Source: Candidatus Hadersleviella danica (GTDB taxonomy: Bacteria; Chloroflexota; Anaerolineae; Promineifilales; Promineifilaceae). Taken from it: a stretch of 64,000 nucleotides of DNA. Location: contig JADJSZ010000009.1 of the NCBI GenBank assembly GCA_016711405.1, positions 111,187-175,186 on the forward strand, written 5' to 3'. How positions within the stretch are numbered: the stretch's first letter is position 1; the number at the start of each line of letters is the position of its first letter. Positions 36,883 to 46,062 of the stretch are shown one piece after another. Position numbers and translations under genes: made by a program. The notes beneath the pieces are model-generated. The model had not been told where the DNA came from, did not search any database, and was given only the letters and a program-made list of their open reading frames with translations.

Positions 36883-39039
36883 ATGATTCGAAAATATACA
36901 GGCAATTTGATTGGCTTGCGGCTCTTTTTGGTGGTGGGCATTTTGCTCAATGGGTTGGTGTGGGCACGGCCGACGGCCGTGGCCCGTGCGGAAGAAGCGG
37001 CCGTGAATACGCCCCAATCCATCACAGTTTGTAACTATAACAAAATAGCCATGCCCTCTACGGTAGGCACGGCCACACCTTATCCATCAACCATTGATTT
37101 AGGTGGACTTGATAAACAACTCTTGGATGTCAATGTTAAACTTTTTTACGTGAATCATTTTAATCCTGCGGAAATTGACATGTTACTGGTTAGTCCCCAA
37201 GGCCATACGGTCACTCTACTGTCGGATGCGGGGGGAACTTTTTCCACTCAGCCTTTCGATTTAATACTGGATGACGAAGCCAACAACAACATTCCCCAAG
37301 ATACCGCTGGCTTTTTTGGGGGGACTTACCGGCCAACCAATTATGGCCCCCTAGATAATTTTCCCGCCCCCGCCCCAGTGCCAACAGGGAATTCACAACT
37401 AGCTGTTTTAAATGGCACAAACCCCAATGGGGAATGGCAACTCTTTGTGGTGGATGATACGAATATGGTTTCGGGAAGTATCGGGGGATGGTGCTTGGAG
37501 TTAATTACGGCCGCTAACACCACCTCTTTGCTGGCTTGCAACCATGACCCCATCACCATTGTTGATGAAGACCCGCAAACCTCTGTTCTTCACTTTGAGC
37601 AACTGCCAAATATCCTAGATGTCAACCTCCACCTGCTGGGGTTTAGCCACACCTTACCCAGCGATGTAGATATGTTGCTTCGCGCCCCCCAAGGACTAAC
37701 CCACCTTGTGCCATTTTCGGATATTGGCTCCGAACCCATCCAAAATGTGGATTTGCTTTTGGATGATTCGGCTCGCCACTCGTTGCCCCTAACGGGTGCA
37801 ATTAGCTCGGGAACCTACCTGCCCTATAACGATGGCCAAGGCGATATCTTCACGGGCGTACCCGCTAGTTTGACTTATGATGCGACCACCTTGGCCACCT
37901 TTAATGGCATCAGCCCCAATGGAGATTGGCGGTTGCATGTGGTAGATGACACGGCTGGAAACAGCGGCCTTCTCGCCCGAGGTTGGTGTCTTGAATTGAC
38001 GATGGCTCCCTTGTTTTGCAATACGGCCGCCATTGCCATCAACGATTTAGCCTCCGCCAACCCTTATCCCTCTTCGGTTTTGGTAGAAGGGCTAGAGGAA
38101 GCCACGGCCGAAGTCAAACTCCACTTATACGGATTAAGCCACACCTACCCCAGTGATATAGATATGCTCTTGGTTGGCCCCCAAGGACAAAACCTCATCG
38201 TCATGTCCGATGTTGGGGGAGGCTATGATTTAGTGAATCGCAACTTAACCTTGGGGGATGATGCTTCGCAAACAATGCCCACTGTTTCTGGCCTCAGCCT
38301 TGGCCCCTATCGGCCCACCAACAATGGGTCGCCCGATAACTTTCCCGCGCCTGCCCCTGTGGTTAGCTCAGCGGCCGATTTTGCCACCTTTTTGGGCACA
38401 AACCCCAACGGCACATGGTCGCTTTACATTGTGGATGATGCCAGTGAAGATACGGGGACACTGGCTGGGGGCTGGTGTTTAGAGATTAACACCCACGACA
38501 CAATCATCTGCAACGCCACCCCCCTTGAAATATCTCCCAATACCGCTGGCTCCGCCACACCATATGCCACCGAGATTGTGGTTAGCGATCTTGGTTTGGT
38601 CAAAGATGTGCGCTTGCATTTGCTCAACCTAACCCATACCTCCCCTGAAGAATTGGCTCTGTTGCTGGTTTCACCCAGCGGCCAAAACCTTGTTCTGATG
38701 TCCAATGTGGGTGGGGGAACAGCGATAACCAATCTGCACCTCATCTTAGATGATGTCGCCTTCTACACCCCTCTGCCAGATGCTGAATTAATTCAGTCGG
38801 GGCTGTATCATCCCGCCCAATATGGCCAAAATTCTCCTTCGTTTCCCGCCCCTGCACCTGCCCCTTCGGCCGCAACTACACTGGGCACATTTAACCAAAC
38901 CAACCCCAATGGTGCTTGGCGTTTGTATGTGATGGATACAGTGAATGGGGATGGGGGTAATTTGGCAGGTGGTTGGTGTTTGGTTCTAAACACAGGCCAT
39001 TATCAACCACTCGTTTATCTTCCCTTTATTCACCGCTAG
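36883..39039 (+). CDS. Secreted protein of four P-domains with YLPF tail
   Basis: 718 residues: MIRKYTGNLIGLRLFLVVG begins a signal peptide ending near ARAEEA. Four successive proprotein-convertase P-domain-like units of about 165 residues follow. Each has (S/N)DIDMLLV(S/G)PQG, LLSD or VMSDVGG, LDD(E/S)A, a GTY(R/L)P..(Y/N) loop, NFPAPAP and the closing NPNG.W.L(F/Y)VVDD....G..GGWCLE. The extreme C terminus is HYQPLVYLPFIHR, a form of the tail shared with other exported proteins here. No peptidase domain is present, so the P-domains are used as structural modules, perhaps adhesive. ATG 36883 is preferred because the leader starts there. Intact, unlike most neighbours. Confidence 0.85.
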   Translation: MIRKYTGNLIGLRLFLVVGILLNGLVWARPTAVARAEEAAVNTPQSITVCNYNKIAMPSTVGTATPYPSTIDLGGLDKQLLDVNVKLFYVNHFNPAEIDMLLVSPQGHTVTLLSDAGGTFSTQPFDLILDDEANNNIPQDTAGFFGGTYRPTNYGPLDNFPAPAPVPTGNSQLAVLNGTNPNGEWQLFVVDDTNMVSGSIGGWCLELITAANTTSLLACNHDPITIVDEDPQTSVLHFEQLPNILDVNLHLLGFSHTLPSDVDMLLRAPQGLTHLVPFSDIGSEPIQNVDLLLDDSARHSLPLTGAISSGTYLPYNDGQGDIFTGVPASLTYDATTLATFNGISPNGDWRLHVVDDTAGNSGLLARGWCLELTMAPLFCNTAAIAINDLASANPYPSSVLVEGLEEATAEVKLHLYGLSHTYPSDIDMLLVGPQGQNLIVMSDVGGGYDLVNRNLTLGDDASQTMPTVSGLSLGPYRPTNNGSPDNFPAPAPVVSSAADFATFLGTNPNGTWSLYIVDDASEDTGTLAGGWCLEINTHDTIICNATPLEISPNTAGSATPYATEIVVSDLGLVKDVRLHLLNLTHTSPEELALLLVSPSGQNLVLMSNVGGGTAITNLHLILDDVAFYTPLPDAELIQSGLYHPAQYGQNSPSFPAPAPAPSAATTLGTFNQTNPNGAWRLYVMDTVNGDGGNLAGGWCLVLNTGHYQPLVYLPFIHR

Positions 39040-39114
39040 TGCATGATGGCGGAATTAACTCGGCAGTTTCCTTCTAACCAGCTAGGTGTGCCGAAGTATA
39101 CTAGTTAAAATCTT

Positions 39115-39308
39115 TACCCGATGGGGTGCAAATTAGCACAGATTGTTACACCCCGACCACCTACCTTGGTGATGACCAATTTTCGCCTCCTGCACCCATA
39201 CCTTCGGCTCCAATCACCTAGGCTACCTTTAATGGTCTTCACCCAAAGGTTAGTGTCTAAGCCTGAACATAGGCCATTACCACCCCACCATTTATTTGCT
39301 TTTTCTTC
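39115..39308 (+). pseudogene. Decayed copy of the 3' end of the P-domain gene
   Basis: Between the P-domain gene and the next start, the DNA still reads like a P-domain C-terminal end: YTPTTYLGDDQFSPPAPIPS, stop, ATFNGLHPK, and then GHYHPTIYLLFLRH with a stop. This aligns with GTYRPTN.., FPAPAP, ATFNGTNPNG and GHYQPLVYLPFIHR of the gene upstream. Several stops and gaps show it is a real relic, not one indel. Likely a tandem partial duplication that decayed. Confidence 0.6.
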
Positions 39309-39362
39309 GCCATTAGCCAATAATAATTTCCAAATTAAAATCCTAAAAATCGAGGTAATCTA

Positions 39363-39945
39363 ATGACGCAATTCATGGCTTTTGATCCAGAATCTAAGAT
39401 ATGGGGTAGAGGAATCAACGTCTTCATGACAGCTTGTCAGGTGCAAGGAATAGATGCTGATTATTACTTGAACAAGTATGGGCTGGCCGAAACGAATGTA
39501 GATGAGTGGTGGCCATTTCAAATAGCCTTAGATATCTTATCTGAGATGCGTGTTCGAGAAGGCAATTTTATGGGGTTAATTGCCGTTGGCCGTACTGTCC
39601 CACTTTTTATGTCTTGGCCAGATGAAATAGATACCGTGGAGAAAGTATTTTTAACCTCAAATATGAATATCCTGCTTCAAACGGCTCACCAAGGGCATGT
39701 TGGCAAATATGTCTGTGAAAGCATAGGCCCACAGCACATCCGCGTGGCTTCTTATACAGCTTACCCCAGCGACTTTGAGTATGGCCTGATGTATGGCTTT
39801 GCCCAACGCTTTTTGCCTCAAGATGTCCCCATTGTGGTTTATCGTTCTTTTTTTCCCTCTCGATTGCGGGGATGACCATTGTGTGTTTGATGTGACATGG
39901 GAGTTAAAAGAGAAAGATTGGGGGCGGATGCCGGGACGCTTATAA
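39363..39945 (+). CDS. V4R-like small protein, paralogue A, one frameshift
   Basis: About 193 residues, cytoplasmic. It starts MTQFMAFDPESKIWGRGINV with ATCGAGGTAATCTA before the ATG. Shared with the gene at 40244 are the order of helices and the stretch AHQGHVGKYVCESIGPQHI, then YPSDFEYGLMYGFAQRFLP. After a break near 39862 (T/C run) the end reads DDHCVFDVTWELKEK. The HC-x-F-x-V-x-W ending and the preceding G-x-VGxY strand resemble V4R/heme-NO-binding-associated small-molecule domains. Ligand unknown. Its start region has no copy of the GTATCC palindrome. Confidence 0.5.
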
Positions 39946-40149
39946 GAATCGTTGCTTAGGGCGCCCTTTTTCTCGAGACTTTACTCAAAAGCCATCAAAA
40001 GGGTGGCGGGTTAGTCGTTGTGTTTCATCTCAGTTGAAGGTTTCCTCAATGAGTGGAGGGAGTCTTAACTCAAGAAACACTCACTGACGGCACCCACCAT
40101 TTACTCGAACCCTAATCGCAAAGATAAAACTTGCGCCATGCCCTTGTTT

Positions 40150-40195
40150 GTATCCCAAAAGGATACTGACAGGGCACGGCCGTTTGCGCTATCTT
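40150..40195 (+). promoter_or_regulatory. Operator-like palindrome GTATCC-N5-GGATAC with promoter (second copy)
   Basis: The 6-5-6 palindrome at 40150-40166 abuts CTGACA (40166-40171, -35-like); 18 bases later comes TATCTT (40190-40195, -10-like). Element spacings are identical to those at 26197-26242 and the spacer shares CGTTTGC. The ATG of the regulated gene would be 40244, with GGAGAA eight bases before it. Confidence 0.6.
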
Positions 40196-40243
40196 ACTCC
40201 ACAACAACCTCTCTCCCACACCTCACCAATCGGAGAACCCGCC

Positions 40244-40786
40244 ATGCTCTCGCCTTATGAAACGCCTGCCCAAGTTTCCGCCAAAAATGTGTTTAAAACA
40301 ATTGCCTTGTGTGAAGGACATGGCCTCAACCCCGTCTCCTTGCTCCGCAAATATGGTCTTTTTGCTCTGCGGCGCAATCAATGGTGCAGTTTGCAAACCA
40401 ATCTGAACATGCTTCAAGAAATTCAAGACCATGTGGGCGAACTGAGTATGACCGAAATGGGGCGCAAAACGGCCGAACTCCTCTACTTCCCTCGCGCTGT
40501 GAACACCATCCACAAAGCCTTTCTAAGCCTGAACCATGTCTACCATACGAACCACCAAGGCAATGTGGGGAGCTATGAAGTGGTTGTGTTGTCCCCCTAT
40601 CATATTCAAGTCATTGCCCAAACCCCTTACCCCTGCGATTTTCAATATGGGTTGTGTTGGGGCATTGCCCAACGCTTTTTGCCAGCTAAAACGGCTGTGC
40701 AGGTGGAGCGAGCACGGCCGTTGTGTTCCCAACAAGGACAAACCCGCTGTATCTATGATGTGCGTTGGGAAATGCCTCAAAACTAA
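40244..40786 (+). CDS. V4R-like small protein, paralogue B
   Basis: 180 residues, MLSPYETPAQVSAKNVFKTI. Paralogue of the product of 39363-39945: TNHQGNVGSYEVVVLSPYHI, YPCDFQYGLCWGIAQRFLP, CIYDVRWEMPQN. Three or four cysteines (near the start of the second half and in the CSQQGQTRC pair) could bind metal or a cofactor. The C-x-Y-x-V-x-W end is the V4R-type signature. The ATG at 40244 is chosen because a ribosome-binding site and a promoter lie upstream; reading from 40148 would run through the promoter. Its promoter twin drives the LURP-one-like gene, suggesting a common stress or ligand response. Intact. Confidence 0.55.
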   Translation: MLSPYETPAQVSAKNVFKTIALCEGHGLNPVSLLRKYGLFALRRNQWCSLQTNLNMLQEIQDHVGELSMTEMGRKTAELLYFPRAVNTIHKAFLSLNHVYHTNHQGNVGSYEVVVLSPYHIQVIAQTPYPCDFQYGLCWGIAQRFLPAKTAVQVERARPLCSQQGQTRCIYDVRWEMPQN

Positions 40787-40811
40787 AGGACTTAAAAGCC
40801 AGAGGAATAAA

Positions 40812-42444
40812 ATGATAAAAAGAATCACCCTTTTCCTTGCCCTTGCCTTATTTGCTTTTGCCCCCTTCGGCCGTGCCCGTGCCGATGCCTTCTTCATAGG
40901 CACGGCTCTCCAACCCGCAAGGGTAGGTGATAGGTTGGGCGATAATCAAGTGGAGAACACGATGTGCGTCATGGCTGATAGTGTTCAGACGATTTTTGAC
41001 GAAGCCCACGAAACCAACAGCATCCCCTGCGGCCTCATCGAATTCCCACTCCCCGATTTGGTCATTGGAAACTGGAACTGCTCACCCCGTGGTAAGCAGA
41101 CCCATATAGCCAAGTGACCTTCACCGTAGCCGTCACCAACACCAGCCCCATCTCCGTCAGTGACCCCATTTTTTGTGGATATTTTGTGAACCCCACCGAG
41201 GTTTACACAACCCACATTCCCCTTAATCAAAGCAGTGGCTACAATGTCTTGGTAAAGCTTTGACGCGGGCGAGACACAGGGGCTGACACAGCCGTACTCG
41301 GTTTCAAGGACATTACGGCTGGCCAAACTATTTGTGGCATGGTGGATAGTTTGCAACAGTTTGATGAGGCTGATGAGACCAACAACACCACTTGCCGCCT
41401 CATCGAACCCCCGCTCCCCGATTTGGTCATTGGCCAACTGGAACTGCTCACCCCGTGGTAAGCAGACCCATATAGCCAAGTGACCTTCACCGTAGCCGTC
41501 ACCAACACCAGCCCCATCTCCGTCAGCGGCCCCATTTTTGTGGATGTTTTTGTGAACCCCACCGAGGTTTACACAACCCACATTCCCCTTAATCAAAGCA
41601 GTGGCTACAATGTCTTGGCCAGCTTTGACGCGGGCGAGACACAGGTGCTGACCATCACGGCCGTACTCGGTTTCGAGGACATTACGGCTGGCCAAACTAT
41701 TTGTGGCATGGTGGATAGTTTGCAACAGTTTGATGAGGCTGATGAGACCAACAACACCACTTGCCGCCTCATCGAACCCCCGCTCCCGATTTGGTCATTG
41801 GCCAACTGGAACTGCTCACCCCGTGGCCAGAGACCCATATAGCCAAGTGACCTTCCCGTAGCCGCCAGCCCCATCTCCGTCAGTGACCCCATTTTTGTGG
41901 ATATTTTTGTGAACCCCACCGAGGTTTATCCAATCCCCCGGCAGTCTGGAGCTTTGACGCGGGCGAGACACAGGTGGACCATGCGTACTCGGTTTCAAGG
42001 ACACGGCTGGCCAAACTATTTGTGGCATGGTGGATAGTTTGCAACGGTTGGGGGGGGCACCCCCGGTAAATGTGAACTGCTCACCCCCCTCGTCGCCAAC
42101 CAACCACTCACCTTCACCGTGTGGATTACCAACACGGGCACAGTAACGGCCAGCGAGCCGTTCTCAGTGGCGTTGTTCATCAATCCCAGCGTGGTGTACA
42201 CCACCCACATTCCGTTGGATCAAAGCGAAACGAGACGGCTCTGGACAGTCTTGACATTGGCACGAGCAGGCTCATTACCCCTCACCATGTCCCTCGGTCA
42301 ACCGATGTGCCGACGACCACACTCGTTTATGCGATGGTAGACAGCGGCCGAACCACGGCCGAAATGAACGAAACCCAAAACCTAACCTCGCGCACCTTCA
42401 CCATCTCCCCTCAGCGAATCTACTTGCCGATTGTGGTGCGCTAA
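40812..42444 (+). CDS. Secreted CARDB tandem-repeat protein with YLPI tail, heavily frameshifted
   Basis: MIKRITLFLALALFAFAPFG is a signal peptide identical in plan to that of the gene at 44085. Then come tandem CARDB-type adhesion modules of about 366 bp (122 residues), repeating at 41051, 41416 and about 41784: LPDLVIGQLELLTPW, VTFTVAVTNTSPISVS, FVNPTEVYTTHIPLNQSSG, then ICGMVDSLQQFDEADETNN. The copies are almost identical, yet each carries small deletions, more toward 41900-42060, and the frame breaks many times. The end RIYLPIVVR is intact. Either this is a decaying pseudogene, or near-identical repeats have been badly resolved in the assembly. Confidence 0.6.
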
Positions 42445-42455
42445 AGTCGAACGAC

Positions 42456-42485
42456 TGTAGTGGCGCAATATATTGCGCCACTACA
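42456..42485. repeat. Perfect 30-bp palindrome, dispersed family
   Basis: TGTAGTGGCGCAATA is followed by its exact reverse complement, 12 bases after the stop of the CARDB gene. It is the same element as at 21927-21954, with one extra pair at each end. Confidence 0.9.
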
Positions 42486-42554
42486 TCCCCCCTTTTGCAA
42501 TTGAGATGAAACGTGGGTGTACGATCACAGTCCCGAAAATTTGAGAGGATATGT

Positions 42555-42780
42555 GGAAACCTTCATCAACTATATTCTTGCTCTATTTATTGGAGAAAAA
42601 TTAAGCCACTATACACATTAGATAGATGCTGAAACCTGCGGGCCGTATCCAATGGGTTGAACGCAACGAAGAGACCGTTATTTTTGACGAAACATGGTCA
42701 ATTGTTCACCAATCAGAGGAGTAAAATGATAAAAATTATCCTTTTCCTTGTTCTGTCTTATTCACTCATGCCTCTTTAAA
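42555..42780 (+). pseudogene. Decayed duplicate of the binding-protein 3' end plus MIKRI leader
   Basis: Sequence reading ..NYILALFIGEKLSHYTH.., then CGRIQWVERNEETVIFDETW and a stop, followed by AAAATGATAAAAATTATCC, is a shortened, mutated copy of 43850-44120 (end of the binding-protein gene and start of the FG-GAP gene). The intact T run in ATTTTTGACGAAAC here suggests that the frame break at 44040 in the other copy is a missing T. No function. Confidence 0.7.
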
Positions 42781-42810
42781 GACATTTACACCTTAAGTAG
42801 TGACCCCAAA

Positions 42811-44083
42811 ATGAACACCGACAACTTCATTATGCGTCTAAAAAAACTATTTCAGCTAACCGTCATACTTTGGGGAGGTGTGTTTTTAACAGCTTGTGCT
42901 GGTTATGAAAATTTCACCTTCAACACTCCTGCACCCCTCCTTGCCACGACTCCCACTTCTAGTCCTCAAGTCACCCCATCTCCTCCTTATCTGGGCCTTT
43001 GTGGTGACCGCACCCAACTTGCCCCAGAGATTCGGTTTTTAAGTTGGGGACACTACATGGATCCTGAAATTTTGACCCAATTTGAGCAAGAATGTGGCGT
43101 GAAGGTTAGCACAGATATTTTTGCTAACAACGATGAACTTATTATGACCCTCGAGCAGGGCAATACCTTTTATGATGTCACCATACCCACCGACAATACT
43201 GTCCAAATTCTTATTCGCAAAGGGGCTACCGTGAATTAGATATGGCCCATATACCCAATATAAACAACATCAAACCCTATCTTTTAGGGCTTTTACGACC
43301 CAGAAAACAAATACAGCGTTTCCCTACCAGTGGGGTGTGACAGGGATTGCTTATAACACGCAATTTGTGCAGACACCACCAACGAGTTGGAATGTGTTGT
43401 TAGACCCTAAAGAGGTTTGTGGCTCATACAATGGTGTGGCTTCCCTCATAGATGAAAATCGCGAGGTATTAGGGGCGGCGCTCACTTATTTAGGATATGA
43501 CTATAACGATACCAATCCCAATCATCATCAAGAAGCGATTATTTTACTCAAGGAAATTGAACCTTGTTTGGCTGGTTATTATGTGGGGAGCACCCTGCCT
43601 AATTGGGTAAACAAAGAATTATTTGTCGCCACTATTGGCTACATAGAACCCGCTCAATTTGAAAACGATTTATTGCCTGCTTTGGTGAATGGTGAATTAT
43701 GGGTCGCTCATGCATGGAGTGGCGCGCCGCCCAAGCCCCCAATGAAATAGCGCCATTGCCTTTGCCATCCCCAACGAAGGGAGTGCGGTTTGGCAAGATA
43801 ATATGGTTATTCCGCATAACTCTCCCAATCCGTATACGGCCGAAATCTTTATCAACTACATTCTTGATGCCCGGATTGGAGCCAAGTTAAGCCGCTACAC
43901 CCATTACTACACCCCCAACGAACATGCTGAGCTTTTGTTGGGTGATGAATATTTCGTCTCCCTACAACAGGGTGGCATGATGATAGATGCTGAAACTTAC
44001 GGCCGTCTCCAATGGGTTGAACGGAACGAGGAGACCGCTATTTTGACGAAACGTGGTCTATTGTCCGCCAATCAGAGGATTAA
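42811..44083 (+). CDS. Polyamine-type ABC transporter substrate-binding lipoprotein (PotD/PotF-like), frameshifted
   Basis: Extracytoplasmic binding protein of the spermidine/putrescine family. The lipoprotein signal LTVILWGGVFLTAC (Cys in LTAC) is followed by a Pro/Thr linker and the lobes: IRFLSWGHYMDPEILTQFEQ, VKVSTDIFANNDELI, VTIPTDNTVQILIRKG. After breaks near 43238 and 43290 come YQWGVTGIAYNTQF, LDPKEVCGSYNGVASL, ELWVAHAWSG, and after one near 43720 AIPNEGSAVWQDNMVIPHNS. It ends YGRLQWVERNEETAIFDETW and a TAA at 44081-44083, one T missing near 44044. Residues matching the PotD core (YxWG(V/T)TGI, DNMVIP) are present. No permease or ATPase gene is adjacent, so its partners must lie elsewhere. 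Confidence 0.75.
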
Positions 44084-44084
44084 A

Positions 44085-46025
44085 ATGATAAAAAGAATCA
44101 CCCTTTTCCTTGCCCTTGCCTTAATCGCTTTTGCCCCCTTCGGCCGTGCCCGTGCCGATGAACCCAGCGGCCGTGCCGATGCCCTCGCCGATGCTTTCTT
44201 CATGGGCACATCTGGCCAACCTGCGGGTAGTGATGTTGCCCTTGTGCCCGACATGAACGGCGACGGCTACGACGAATTAGCCATTGGAGCCAGTTCTCCT
44301 AACCGCGTCTATGTCGTTTTGGGCGGGCCAGATGGCTGGGGGCTGAACGGCCGCCTCAGCACCGCCCCCAACGTCATCACCTATACGGGCGATAATGCGG
44401 GCGACTTTGCTGGTATTGGCGTGGCGGGTGTCGGCGATGTCAACGGCGACGGCTTTGGCGATTTGCTCGTCGGTGCGCCGGGCAATGATATTGCGGGCAA
44501 CAATGCAGGAGCCATTTACGTGGTCTTTGGCAGTGCCAACTTGGCCAGCACCAACTTGGGAGCCTTTCCGATTATGATTGGCGAAGCGGCCAACGACGAA
44601 GCGGGGCGCTATGTCTCGGCCGCTGGCGATGTGAATGGGGATGGCCTGCAAGACATGTTGGTGGGGGTTCCTGCCGCCAACAGCAATACAGGCGCGGTTT
44701 ACCTCATTCTCGGCCAAGTCAACCTTGGCAACGCCTCTTTGGCCAGCAAAATTAAATACAGTGGTCAAGCCAGCTCAGATAGAACAGGGGGAAGCCTCGA
44801 TGCGGCAGGCGATGTCAATGGGGATGGCTATGCCGATTTTATTGTGGGTGCAACAAACAATGATACGGGGGCTTCCAATGGCGGGGCGGTTTATCTCGTT
44901 TTGGGCAACGCAAACCCTGCCAGCGGGGCTTTGGCCAGCCACATTCAATATACCAGTTCCATTTCTGGCCATTTACTTGGTCAGAGTGTGGCAGGAGGAG
45001 GTGACTTTAATGGGGATGGGTATGCAGATTTCTTTTTAAGCAGTCCTAGCGGGGCAACACCGGGCCTAACTCTCATATTGGGTTCGGCCACCCCGACCAG
45101 TGGGTCAGTCGCGGGGGGTATTTTTTATGCGGGAGTGCATGGGGAGAATGTTGTTGGTGTCTACAAATACCTTGCGGCCGCTGGCGACCTGAATGGCGAT
45201 GGGTATGCCGATTTTATGGTGGGTAGCTCCACGGAAATGAGCAACACGGGAGCCGCTTATGTGCTGTATGGTACACCCAACCCCACCAGCACCACCCTAA
45301 CCACCTTGCCCCGTTGGGGTGGCGCGGCCGCTTCCGATTTGTTTGGCACAGCCGCCGACGGCCGTGGCGATGCCAATGGCGACGGCCGTGCCGATTTGCT
45401 CATCAACACCCTGAGCAATGATGAAGGCGGCAACAACGCGGGGGGAGCGTATCTCTTCTTGGGCGAAGAGGTGGCCAGTTATCGCCAGCGGCAAAAAACA
45501 GCGGGCAGTGGCAATGTGCCCCCTGTGTTGTTCGGGGTGCAAGGAGTGGCTATTGATTTCACCAGCAATGCGTTGCCCACTGGGGATGTGAGCGTGACCC
45601 GCCATCTTTTCCACCCCTGCGCCACCGATGTGCGTTTGCAAACCCCCATTTGGAGCATAGATTCCAACAAGGTGGGGGCTGGCACAACGGCCGATGTGCG
45701 CTTCCGCTACACGGCCGAGCAAATTGCAGGCATGACCGAAGCCAACTTGAAAGTATGGGCGCGTCCCCTCGGCCAGCCCTGTGGCGAATGGGTGCAACTG
45801 CCCAGCAGTTTGCTCAATGCCGCCACCAACCAGATAACGGCCGTGGGTCTCACCACTTTTGGCCAATTCACACTGGCCGATGCGCCGCCCAGCCCCACGG
45901 CCGTGACCAAAGTGGAGACTCAAATCTCCTCCAGCCGTGTGCCCTTTGCATGGAGCTTGGGCTTGGTTCTCATGGCCATTACCCTTGGGGTGCTGTGGAA
46001 ACCCGCCCAAAGAAACTATCTTTGA
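44085..46025 (+). CDS. Secreted FG-GAP (integrin alpha-like) propeller with C-terminal membrane anchor
   Basis: 646 residues. MIKRITLFLALALIAFAPFG is the leader, shared with the CARDB gene. Seven FG-GAP units carry calcium-loop motifs: DMNGDGYDELAIGA, DVNGDGFGDLLVGAP, DVNGDGLQDMLVGVP, DVNGDGYADFIVGA, DFNGDGYADFFLSS, DLNGDGYADFMVGS, DANGDGRADLLINT. A beta-rich domain follows with Cys pairs (HPCATDVRLQTPIW, GQPCGEWVQLPSS), then a C-terminal helix AWSLGLVLMAITLGVL with KPAQRN after it. Unlike its neighbours it ends in a membrane anchor, not a YLPL tail. The start overlaps the end of the binding-protein gene by its spacer only (one base apart). The seven blades suggest an extracellular adhesion propeller. 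Intact. Confidence 0.88.
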   Translation: MIKRITLFLALALIAFAPFGRARADEPSGRADALADAFFMGTSGQPAGSDVALVPDMNGDGYDELAIGASSPNRVYVVLGGPDGWGLNGRLSTAPNVITYTGDNAGDFAGIGVAGVGDVNGDGFGDLLVGAPGNDIAGNNAGAIYVVFGSANLASTNLGAFPIMIGEAANDEAGRYVSAAGDVNGDGLQDMLVGVPAANSNTGAVYLILGQVNLGNASLASKIKYSGQASSDRTGGSLDAAGDVNGDGYADFIVGATNNDTGASNGGAVYLVLGNANPASGALASHIQYTSSISGHLLGQSVAGGGDFNGDGYADFFLSSPSGATPGLTLILGSATPTSGSVAGGIFYAGVHGENVVGVYKYLAAAGDLNGDGYADFMVGSSTEMSNTGAAYVLYGTPNPTSTTLTTLPRWGGAAASDLFGTAADGRGDANGDGRADLLINTLSNDEGGNNAGGAYLFLGEEVASYRQRQKTAGSGNVPPVLFGVQGVAIDFTSNALPTGDVSVTRHLFHPCATDVRLQTPIWSIDSNKVGAGTTADVRFRYTAEQIAGMTEANLKVWARPLGQPCGEWVQLPSSLLNAATNQITAVGLTTFGQFTLADAPPSPTAVTKVETQISSSRVPFAWSLGLVLMAITLGVLWKPAQRNYL

Positions 46026-46062
46026 TGATGAACTACCCTAAAAACCGCTGGCTTTTTGGTGA

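Noticed and set aside
40148..40243. Upstream start for the V4R-like gene
   Set aside because: These codons lie in the promoter/operator; ATG 40244 has a ribosome-binding site and matches the paralogue better.
43803..46025. Single fused gene of binding-protein end plus FG-GAP propeller
   Set aside because: The fusion depends on one missing T near 44044; the decayed duplicate at 42555 has the T, a stop and then a new ATG with signal peptide.
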